Positions 1 to 4,824 of a stretch of 9,922 nt of DNA are shown piece after piece (the stretch's first letter is position 1; every line of letters starts with the position of its first letter). The stretch spans positions 1 to 9,922 of the forward strand of contig JAEEJD010000068.1 of NCBI GenBank assembly GCA_016281675.1. The letters run 5' to 3'. Made by a program: the position numbers and the translations under genes. Below the pieces are notes generated by a model. The model saw only the letters and a program-made list of their open reading frames with translations. It had not been told where the DNA came from and did no database searches. Origin of the DNA: Lachnospiraceae bacterium. GTDB taxonomy: Bacteria > Bacillota_A > Clostridia > Lachnospirales > Lachnospiraceae.

Positions 1-524
1 ACAGGGCAGTGAATGATGTTGGTCTTGTCGAGTCTGTACTCGATCTTACCTGCCTTGATATCGGCGATAGCTTTTGCAACATCCATTGTAACCGTTCCGG
101 CCTTGGGGTTGGGCATAAGTCCTTTGGGACCGAGCACCTTACCGAGACGTCCGACAACACCCATCATATCGGGAGTTGCTACAACTACGTCAAAATCAAG
201 CCATCCTTCGTTCTGGATCTTCGGGATGAGCTCGTCACCGCCGACATAATCAGCTCCTGCCGATTCAGCCTCGGATACCTTGTCACCCTTTGCGAATACA
301 AGAACTCTTACGGTCTTACCTGTTCCGTTCGGAAGAACAACTGCTCCTCTGATCTGCTGCTCGGCGTGTCTTCCGTCACAACCCGTACGGATATGTACTT
401 CAACCGTTTCGTCAAATTTAGCCGTTGCGGTCTTCTTAACAAGTGCGATTGCTTCAGCGGGCTCATAGGAAGTAGCACGATCTACAAGCTTAGCCGCTTC
501 AGTATATTTCTTTCCGTGTTTCAT
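1..524 (-). CDS. rplA: 50S ribosomal protein L1 (partial, C-terminus outside window)
   Basis: This is ribosomal protein L1, which binds 23S rRNA at the L1 stalk near the E site and in many bacteria represses its own L11-L1 operon. About 174 of the usual ~230 residues are present; the gene runs off the left edge. The translation starts [10 protein letters not shown] and shows family landmarks: [15 protein letters not shown] near residues 55-70 and the signature [12 protein letters not shown] near 140-150, ending at IIHCP. The start is fixed by an AGGAGG site (533-538 on the plus strand as CCTCCT) 8 nt upstream. That site overlaps the rplK stop codon TAG (537-539), so the two genes are almost certainly co-translated. 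Nothing looks damaged. Identity is very secure; only the missing end is unknown. Confidence 0.97.
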   Translation of the reverse strand, partial: MKHGKKYTEAAKLVDRATSYEPAEAIALVKKTATAKFDETVEVHIRTGCDGRHAEQQIRGAVVLPNGTGKTVRVLVFAKGDKVSEAESAGADYVGGDELIPKIQNEGWLDFDVVVATPDMMGVVGRLGKVLGPKGLMPNPKAGTVTMDVAKAIADIKAGKIEYRLDKTNIIHCP

Positions 525-536
525 TTAAGCTTCCTC

Positions 537-962
537 CTACTCCTCAACTGTTACGCCCATACTTCTGGCTGTTCCTGCGATCATGCTCATAGCTGCCTCG
601 ATTGAAGCCGCATTAAGATCCGGCATCTTCATCTCAGCTATCTCACGACACTTCTCTTTTGAAAGAGTTGCAACCTTTGTCTTGTTCGGAACACCCGAAC
701 CCGACTTGATGTTGCAGGCTTTCTTGATGAGAACTGCAGCAGGAGGTGTCTTCGTGATAAAAGAAAAGCTTCTGTCTGCGTAAACCGTAATTACGACGGG
801 AATAAGAACGTCGCCCTTATCTGCCGTCTTTGCGTTAAACTGCTTTGTGAACTCAACGATGTTCACGCCGTGCTGACCGAGTGCAGGGCCAACCGGGGGT
901 GCCGGTGTTGCTTTACCGGCGGGAATTTGAAGTTTGATGTAACCTTCTACTTTCTTAGCCAT
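537..962 (-). CDS. rplK: 50S ribosomal protein L11
   Basis: Ribosomal protein L11 forms the base of the factor-binding stalk with 23S rRNA, where elongation factors and RelA act. The product is 141 residues, the usual length. It has the proline-rich N-terminal segment [20 protein letters not shown] (about 16-35) and the C-terminal RNA-binding domain (about 75-141) with [11 protein letters not shown] and the ending SMGVTVEE. The start codon ATG (960-962) follows an AGGAGG site (968-973) by 5 nt. The stop TAG is embedded in the rplA Shine-Dalgarno sequence. A 68-nt gap separates it from nusG upstream; this gap holds a two-helix hairpin annotated separately as a possible L1-binding regulatory leader. 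Confidence 0.98.
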   Translation of the reverse strand: MAKKVEGYIKLQIPAGKATPAPPVGPALGQHGVNIVEFTKQFNAKTADKGDVLIPVVITVYADRSFSFITKTPPAAVLIKKACNIKSGSGVPNKTKVATLSKEKCREIAEMKMPDLNAASIEAAMSMIAGTARSMGVTVEE

Positions 963-982
963 AATAGCCTCCTATATAAAAA

Positions 983-1012
983 TGTGGTAGTGGCGGGACA
1001 ATCCCTCCCACA
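983..1012 (-). promoter_or_regulatory. Two-helix leader of rplK-rplA, candidate L1-binding autoregulatory site
   Basis: On the minus strand the nusG-rplK gap can fold into an outer helix TGTGG/CCACA (1008-1012 with 983-987) and an inner helix GGGA/TCCC (1002-1005 with 995-998) closed by a TTG triloop. The internal loop is asymmetric: GA on the 5' side, GCCACTA on the 3' side. Two short helices around an asymmetric loop, directly ahead of the L11-L1 genes, is the arrangement known for mRNA sites bound by L1 as a mimic of its rRNA target. The hairpin ends 9 nt before the AGGAGG site, so a bound protein could hinder initiation. The structure is seen; the L1 role is inferred. Confidence 0.5.
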
Positions 1013-1030
1013 GTTCACAAGGAACTCGAA

Positions 1031-1645
1031 TCAATAATTCGACTTGTTTATCTCGTCGAAACTGATCTCAACGGGTGTCTCACGACCGAACAGTTCAACC
1101 ATGATTGTCGCGGTCTGTTTACCCATATCCATACGCTGAACGACTCCGACCGTATCCTTCCAAACACCGGCAATAACATTGACCGTATCGCCCTCGGTGA
1201 AGTTGATGAATACGTTCTCCGTCTTGATACCGAGGGGCTTCATCTCCGCATCAGACAGAGGGACCGGCTTGCTTCCGGGACCGACAAATCCCGTTACGCC
1301 TCTCGTATTTCTGACAACGTACCATGTAACGTCGTTCATTATCATATTTATAAGGACATAGCCGGGGAACATCTTCTTGGCGCTTGTTTTTCTGACGCCG
1401 TTCTTAACCTCGGTAACATCCTGCATCGGAACACGGACCTCAAGGATCTCGTCCTCAAGATGTCTGTTCTCGATAGTCTTCTCTATATTGGCCTTAACCT
1501 TATTCTCATATCCGGAATATGTATGTACAACATACCAGTTCGCCTTGGGTCCGCTTTCTTTTGCTGCGGCATCCTCGGCAAATTCCTGATCAGCAGCCTC
1601 TTCGGTGATCTCTTCCGTAAGTTCGATGTCTTTTGTATCTGCCAT
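1031..1645 (-). CDS. nusG: Transcription termination/antitermination factor NusG
   Basis: NusG binds the RNA polymerase clamp and modulates pausing, termination and coupling to ribosomes. The product is 204 residues, longer than the usual ~175-180, because an acidic N-terminal extension (about residues 5-32, rich in Glu, Asp and Ala) precedes the NGN domain. That domain begins at NWYVVHTYSGYENKV (36-50) and includes the conserved KKMFPGYVLI (90-99), VRNTRGVTGFVG (111-122) and PVPLSDAE. The KOW domain covers about 150-200, with FTEGDTVNVIAG and the typical FGRETPVEISFDEI ending. In the KOW loop the common GPF is replaced by GVW. The ATG at 1643-1645 has a strong GGAGG site that overlaps the secE TAA stop (1658-1660); the two coding regions are 12 nt apart. 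Confidence 0.98.
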   Translation of the reverse strand: MADTKDIELTEEITEEAADQEFAEDAAAKESGPKANWYVVHTYSGYENKVKANIEKTIENRHLEDEILEVRVPMQDVTEVKNGVRKTSAKKMFPGYVLINMIMNDVTWYVVRNTRGVTGFVGPGSKPVPLSDAEMKPLGIKTENVFINFTEGDTVNVIAGVWKDTVGVVQRMDMGKQTATIMVELFGRETPVEISFDEINKSNY

Positions 1646-1657
1646 TACAACACCTCC

Positions 1658-1873
1658 TTACAGCGAGATCAGGAAATTGATCCCTGACTGAAGAACGAAA
1701 TCTATCAATGCGATGAGAAGGCCCAGAATAACCGATACTACAACAACAGCAATAGTCTGTTTTGTAACATCATCCTTGGATGTCCAACTGATCTTATGGA
1801 ATTCGGCTTTCAGACCCTTAAACCATCCTTTACCCTTCTGGGCAACTTCGGTTCCCTTATTAGTGTCTGCCAT
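1658..1873 (-). CDS. secE: Preprotein translocase subunit SecE
   Basis: SecE is the essential small subunit that clamps SecY in the protein-conducting channel of the cytoplasmic membrane. The product is 71 residues, the short Gram-positive form with one membrane helix. It shows a Lys/Gly-rich start, the amphipathic segment FKGLKAEFHKISWTSKDDV (about 18-36; compare the family pattern ExxKxxWPsxxEv) and one hydrophobic helix (about 41-62, VVVVSVILGLLIALIDFVL). Its ATG (1871-1873) overlaps the rpmG stop TAA by one nucleotide (TAATG), implying coupled translation. A position just ahead of nusG is the standard arrangement. Confidence 0.96.
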   Translation of the reverse strand: MADTNKGTEVAQKGKGWFKGLKAEFHKISWTSKDDVTKQTIAVVVVSVILGLLIALIDFVLQSGINFLISL

Positions 1874-2022
1874 TACTTCGTCTCCTTATGTAATGTATGC
1901 TTCTTACAGAATCTGCAGTATTTCTTTGTCTCCATACGATCGGGATGAGTCTTCTTATCCTTCTTGGTATCGTAGTTTCTGTTCTTGCACTCTGTGCAGG
2001 CAAGTGTTATTCTGGTACGCAT
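1873..2022 (-). CDS. rpmG: 50S ribosomal protein L33, zinc-binding form
   Basis: L33 is a small protein of the large ribosomal subunit. The reading frame encodes 49 residues: [17 protein letters not shown], a lysine-rich middle, then [15 protein letters not shown]. The length is typical of L33. Two CxxC pairs (C9/C12 and C36/C39) make this the zinc-binding C+ type rather than the Cys-free paralogue used under zinc limitation in some Firmicutes. The start ATG (2020-2022) has the site AAAGGAGAGG about 8 nt upstream. It is the first gene of the operon; a sigma-A type promoter lies about 80 nt upstream, and its stop overlaps the secE start by one base. Confidence 0.95.
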   Translation of the reverse strand: MRTRITLACTECKNRNYDTKKDKKTHPDRMETKKYCRFCKKHTLHKETK

Positions 2023-2106
2023 ATTTTCACCTCTCCTTTGAGAATCTGACCTGTTGCGGACTTATTTACAGCACAAAAAAAAGACCTGAATTCGTCTCGC
2101 CGGACT

Positions 2107-2135
2107 AATATAACACAGCAATGCGCCTCCGTCAA
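2107..2135 (-). promoter_or_regulatory. Sigma-A promoter of the rpmG-secE-nusG-rplK-rplA operon
   Basis: Read on the minus strand, a -35 box TTGACG (2130-2135, five of six consensus bases) is followed after exactly 17 bp by the -10 box TATATT (2107-2112, five of six). Transcription would start near position 2100, giving a leader of about 78 nt before the rpmG ATG. Spacing, orientation and position all fit a strong housekeeping promoter, as expected for a ribosomal protein operon. Confidence 0.75.
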
Positions 2136-2309
2136 TCGATTTTTGATATTTCGAGGCCCTTATTTTTTCGGGCATATGATGAGTATTATCGGGGATCACT
2201 ATACTATATGTAGACATTTTTACTGTTTTATTGTAATTATGCCCAATTTTATTAAATAATTATTGTTATTTTTTTGGCGGTTTTTAGCCCTTTTTGCAGG
2301 CGAAAATGC

Positions 2310-2338
2310 TTGCTTTCCCGTGATTTTCATAGTAGTAT
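2310..2338 (+). promoter_or_regulatory. Weak sigma-A-like promoter candidate for the FliD-like gene
   Basis: TTGCTT (2310-2315) and TAGTAT (2333-2338) are separated by 17 bp, matching three of six and four of six consensus bases. A start near 2345 would give a leader of about 107 nt carrying the two hairpins described separately. The match is poor and the region is AT-rich, so chance is a real possibility. I found no convincing sigma-28 (TAAA-N15-GCCGATAA) promoter, although such a promoter would be usual for a late flagellar gene. Confidence 0.25.
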
Positions 2339-2343
2339 ATAGA

Positions 2344-2363
2344 CATAAAAGTAGCATTTTATG
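2344..2363 (+). repeat. Perfect inverted repeat CATAAAA/TTTTATG
   Basis: CATAAAA (2344-2350) and TTTTATG (2357-2363) are exact reverse complements around the 6-nt spacer GTAGCA. At about 7 bp and AT-rich it is a weak RNA hairpin but could be a binding site for a dimeric regulator. It lies upstream of the FliD-like gene, close to the possible transcription start. Confidence 0.4.
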
Positions 2364-2371
2364 CCCAGGCG

Positions 2372-2394
2372 TCTGTTCTATCCTTAAGAACAGA
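2372..2394 (+). promoter_or_regulatory. Leader hairpin or operator upstream of the FliD-like gene
   Basis: TCTGTTCT (2372-2379) and AGAACAGA (2387-2394) are perfect reverse complements with a 7-nt loop, ATCCTTA. The 8-bp stem lies 57 nt upstream of the start codon and well clear of the ribosome binding site. It lacks a T-run, so it is not an intrinsic terminator. It may be a regulator operator or a structured 5' untranslated region. The repeat is seen directly; the role is inferred. Confidence 0.45.
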
Positions 2395-2436
2395 ACTCGG
2401 AACTGACTCCGTGGAAGCTGAACCATTCAAGGAAGA

Positions 2437-2443
2437 AAGGAGG
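2437..2443 (+). promoter_or_regulatory. Ribosome binding site of the FliD-like gene
   Basis: AAGGAGG followed by 8 nt before the ATG at 2452 is a near-ideal Shine-Dalgarno site and fixes the start codon. Confidence 0.85.
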
Positions 2444-2451
2444 GGCAAACA

Positions 2452-3762
2452 ATGGCAGACAATACAGCTATTTCTACAGTATATAACCATTTCCTGACCA
2501 CGTACGCGCCACAGGGTACCAACAGTAAGTATGATACCCACAAGAAGAGCGAGTTGCGCGGTCTTTATAATTCCATTGTTAAGATGAATAAAGATGCTCC
2601 TCTGTTCCTGTTGGACAATTCTCCTTCCACGCAGGAATTTGCTGTCGGGCTCAAAGAGAATGCGCGTTCACTCAAGAACGTGATCTCTTCGCTGTCCATG
2701 GACAACTCCGACAACATGCTCGATCAGAAGGCAGTGGCATCAAGCGATGAGAATGTCATATCGGCATCATTCATCGGAACCGGAGAGATAGATCCCGATT
2801 CGTTCCCGTCTCTCGAGATCTCGGTTGAGCAGCTCGCGGGCGGACAGGAGAACCGCGGTAAATATCTCGAACCCGATACGATGGATCTTGAACCCGGAAC
2901 ATACTCCTTTGATATCCATTCAAGAGATATGGACTACGAGTTCCAGTTCAATATCGGTGAGAATGATACCAATAAGATAATAGAAGAGAAGCTTGCAAGA
3001 CTTATCACCCGTTCCAATATCGGAGTTAACGCGTCCGTCCTTGAGGACGAGAACGGCAGGGTTGCCCTTTCGATCAAGTCCGATGAGACAGGTATCCGCG
3101 GCAGGAACGGTGTTACGAACTTTGATATTTCGGATAACAACACCCACAAGACAGCCGGTACGGTTGAATATTTCGGAATAGGTGATGTGACCGAGTTCCC
3201 GAAGAACTCCCAGTTCATATTAAACGGTGAAGCTCGAAGCACTTTCTCCAATCACTTCTCAATAGAGAAGATGTACGAGATCAATCTTAACGGTGTAAGC
3301 GAAGAAGGAACATCGGTCAGCATAGGGCTTAAGACCGACGTCGAATCGGTTACGGAGAATATCAACAATCTCGTTAGCGCATACAATTCCTTCATAGACA
3401 ATGTGAATTCATATGCCGAGAAGCAGCCGTATTCGAAGAAGCTTGTCAACGAGATGAACAAAGCGGCGCAGCTCTATTCTTCGGAACTTGAATCGATAGG
3501 ACTGAGCTTCGGCAATGACGGTACTATCTCGGTCGACAACAATCTTCTGACACAGACCGCACGTGAGGACGATGCAATGACCCAGTTCTCGGCGATCAAG
3601 AAGTTTACCGCAAATGTTCTGAAGCGTGCCAATCAGGTTGCTCTCGATCCGATGGAATACACACAGAAGACCGTTGTGGCTTACAAGAATCCCGGACACG
3701 GATTCGCCACACCTTATATAACGAGCAATTACAGCGGAATGATGTTCTCAAGTTATTGCTAA
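2452..3762 (+). CDS. FliD-like (flagellar hook-associated protein 2 family) protein, orphan
   Basis: The 436-residue product resembles the flagellar filament cap protein FliD, though shorter than many members. Evidence: a helical N-terminal part (about 1-82) with the conserved-looking stretch KYDTHKKSELRGLYNSIVK; a beta-rich central domain (about 118-215) where SLEISVEQLA and the pattern DTNKIIEEKLARLI...GVNASV...NGRVALSIKS...TG match FliD wording; and a helical C-terminal part (about 295-400) with VESVTENINNLVSAYNSFI. It ends NYSGMMFSSYC. There is no signal peptide, which suits export by the flagellar type III apparatus, and the only cysteine is the final residue. No flagellar gene adjoins it. 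It has its own ribosome binding site and terminator, so it is probably monocistronic. A distinct Lachnospiraceae surface or flagellar protein is as likely as the true cap, so I give no symbol. Confidence 0.75.
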   Translation: MADNTAISTVYNHFLTTYAPQGTNSKYDTHKKSELRGLYNSIVKMNKDAPLFLLDNSPSTQEFAVGLKENARSLKNVISSLSMDNSDNMLDQKAVASSDENVISASFIGTGEIDPDSFPSLEISVEQLAGGQENRGKYLEPDTMDLEPGTYSFDIHSRDMDYEFQFNIGENDTNKIIEEKLARLITRSNIGVNASVLEDENGRVALSIKSDETGIRGRNGVTNFDISDNNTHKTAGTVEYFGIGDVTEFPKNSQFILNGEARSTFSNHFSIEKMYEINLNGVSEEGTSVSIGLKTDVESVTENINNLVSAYNSFIDNVNSYAEKQPYSKKLVNEMNKAAQLYSSELESIGLSFGNDGTISVDNNLLTQTAREDDAMTQFSAIKKFTANVLKRANQVALDPMEYTQKTVVAYKNPGHGFATPYITSNYSGMMFSSYC

Positions 3763-3780
3763 ATGTCTTTACAGAATAGA

Positions 3781-3813
3781 AAGAACTCTGCATGATCTGC
3801 AGAGTTCTTTTTT
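3781..3813 (+). terminator. Strong intrinsic terminator, probably bidirectional
   Basis: AAGAACTCTGCA (3781-3792) pairs perfectly over 12 bp with TGCAGAGTTCTT (3798-3809) around the loop TGATC, followed by six T (3808-3813). It lies 18 nt after the stop of the FliD-like gene. The oppositely oriented gene at 3838-4257 ends 24 nt to the right. In its direction the hairpin is followed by TTCTTTCTATTC, so it can plausibly end both convergent transcripts. Confidence 0.93.
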
Positions 3814-3837
3814 AATTCTATAAGCTGCCGTACCCGC

Positions 3838-4257
3838 TCAGGCGATCTTATCCGCCGCTGCCTTGAATACCTTAAGGAACGGAACTATGTCTCCGGAAAG
3901 TTCATCGGCTATAGCAGGATAATCTTTCTTCGAAAATCCCTCGCTGAGAACACCTACCGCCTTCTCAAGCTGATCGTCGTTAATAAGCGGTTCGGGATCG
4001 TTAACAACATCCCTTGTAACATTGTATGTCTCAATGACAAAGTTCAGTCCGTCGATCACCTGAAGGAGAAAGTCTACCGTATCTTCCTGCATCTCGCCCT
4101 TGATCTCCGCGATAACGTTTTCCATCGCCGGGATCAGCTTTTCAAGATATTCGGCAACCGTCTTCAATGCTTCGTTCTTCTGTTCTTCGATCGTACCCAT
4201 TCTGTACCCCCATGCTTCCATGCGCTTCGATACTACAGTAACTATATCGGCAAACAT
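3838..4257 (-). CDS. Acidic, mostly helical hypothetical protein
   Basis: I do not recognise a characterised family with confidence. The frame encodes up to 139 residues, rich in Glu, Asp, Ala and Val, with no signal peptide or membrane helix and no Cys. It is predicted to be largely helical: EALKTVAEYLEKLIPAMENVIAEIKGEM (given here as a region, about 28-55) and DFLLQVIDGLNFVIETYNV (62-80) look amphipathic. The start is uncertain. The first ATG (4255-4257) has AAGG directly against it, with no spacing, and lies only about 13 nt after the predicted transcription start. The third ATG (4198-4200, giving 120 residues beginning MGTIEEQKNE) has GGGGG 7 nt upstream and looks better translated. A perfect extended -10 box lies just upstream. 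The gene converges on the FliD-like gene and shares its terminator. A cytoplasmic location is inferred. Confidence 0.7.
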   Translation of the reverse strand: MFADIVTVVSKRMEAWGYRMGTIEEQKNEALKTVAEYLEKLIPAMENVIAEIKGEMQEDTVDFLLQVIDGLNFVIETYNVTRDVVNDPEPLINDDQLEKAVGVLSEGFSKKDYPAIADELSGDIVPFLKVFKAAADKIA

Positions 4258-4276
4258 CCTTGTTTGCTTTAGCGAA

Positions 4277-4285
4277 ATTATACCA
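4277..4285 (-). promoter_or_regulatory. Extended -10 promoter element for the 139-residue hypothetical gene
   Basis: On the minus strand TGGTATAAT (TG at 4284-4285, TATAAT at 4277-4282) is a perfect extended -10 element. No good -35 is seen at 16-18 bp, which extended -10 promoters can tolerate. Transcription would begin near 4270, leaving a leader of only about 13 nt before the first ATG or about 70 nt before the better-spaced third ATG. It sits in the 45-nt gap after the FG-GAP-like gene. Confidence 0.5.
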
Positions 4286-4302
4286 CAGCTTCGCGATAAT
4301 TT

Positions 4303-4824
4303 CTACAATTTCTCAAGTCCCCAGTGTATCCATCCCCATTTTGTAACGTCACCGGATGTATCGGTGATGGTTATGACTCCTTTATACGCTTCCCATGACC
4401 GGGCATGCATTCCGATATCGGAGGCCATCCATTTGGGAATCACCTGTCCGTCCGCTATATTATATATGAAGATATGCTGAGACCATTTTATCTCATCCGA
4501 CTCTACCCACGTCGGCCTGTGCTTTCCGTATCTTCCTCTCTTCCAGCACAGCACGAGGAGTTCCGCTTTACCGTCTCTGTCAATATCCTCATACAGAAAA
4601 TCCTGGGCAAGGACATTTTCCGGGAGAGCCCATACCGGGCTGCCTTCATTTTCGACGGTAAGTTTTCTCCCGCTTTGTTCGATCACCAAATCCCCGTCAC
4701 TTACTATTTTGTCCGTCGGTGCCGAATACAGCGGCGGTACGATATAACCGCAATATGTCGCAACACACAGTGCGATCACAAGAGATACCGCGATACCTGT
4801 GATGATCCGTGTCTTTTTAGTCAT
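4303..4824 (-). CDS. Membrane-anchored FG-GAP/VCBS-like protein with EF-hand-type Asp motif
   Basis: The 173-residue product starts MTKKTRIITG and has one hydrophobic segment (about 8-29), an uncleaved anchor or signal peptide; the rest would be outside the cell. At 80-89 the sequence DIDRDGKAEL matches the DxDxDGxxE calcium-binding loop found in FG-GAP/VCBS repeats. It is followed by LLVLCWKRGRYGKHRP and, after SQHIFIYNI, a Trp-rich C-terminus (WGWIHWGL). I know similar uncharacterised proteins from Lachnospiraceae, but no function. The ATG (4822-4824) overlaps the stop TGA of the upstream DUF3160 gene by one nucleotide (TGATG). There is only a weak GAAGAG upstream, so translation is probably coupled. 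A GTG (4825-4827) directly before it is an alternative start adding one residue. No clear terminator follows. Confidence 0.75.
   Translation of the reverse strand: MTKKTRIITGIAVSLVIALCVATYCGYIVPPLYSAPTDKIVSDGDLVIEQSGRKLTVENEGSPVWALPENVLAQDFLYEDIDRDGKAELLVLCWKRGRYGKHRPTWVESDEIKWSQHIFIYNIADGQVIPKWMASDIGMHARSWEAYKGVITITDTSGDVTKWGWIHWGLEKL

Larger units (their letters stand above)
2136..2451. other. AT-rich divergent intergenic region, no gene seen
   Basis: These 316 nt separate the leftward ribosomal operon from the rightward FliD-like gene. The middle (about 2215-2290) is very AT-rich with T and A runs. I see no credible gene: the 68-codon frame on the minus strand (2220-2426) has no ribosome binding site and runs into the regulatory sequence. 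The right-hand part holds a weak plus-strand promoter candidate, two perfect inverted repeats (2344-2363 and 2372-2394) and a good Shine-Dalgarno site. A similar short string, TAGACAT, appears at 2211-2217 and 2340-2346. No known riboswitch consensus was recognised. Confidence 0.6.

Noticed and set aside
9..605. 198-codon open frame on the plus strand
   Set aside because: It lies antisense to rplA and rplK, which are certain genes, has no ribosome binding site and gives a Cys/Ser-rich product typical of antisense frames.
1713..2108. 131-codon frame on the plus strand
   Set aside because: Antisense to secE and rpmG and to the operon promoter region; product resembles no protein.
2340..2375. 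Sigma-28 flagellar promoter
   Set aside because: TAAA occurs at 2346-2350 but the sequence 15-16 nt downstream (CCAGGCGT) matches GCCGATAA poorly.
2220..2426. 68-codon frame on the minus strand in the intergenic region
   Set aside because: No Shine-Dalgarno site upstream, low-complexity Asn/Lys-rich end, and it overlaps the leader hairpins of the FliD-like gene.
2340..2445. Cyclic-di-GMP (GEMM) riboswitch before the FliD-like gene
   Set aside because: Considered because these often precede motility genes, but the conserved core and helices of that riboswitch are not visible.
4258..4320. Intrinsic terminator after the FG-GAP-like gene
   Set aside because: AAATTAT/ATAATTT and GCGAA/TTCGC can pair, but the stems are weak and exclusive, and no T-run follows on the minus strand.
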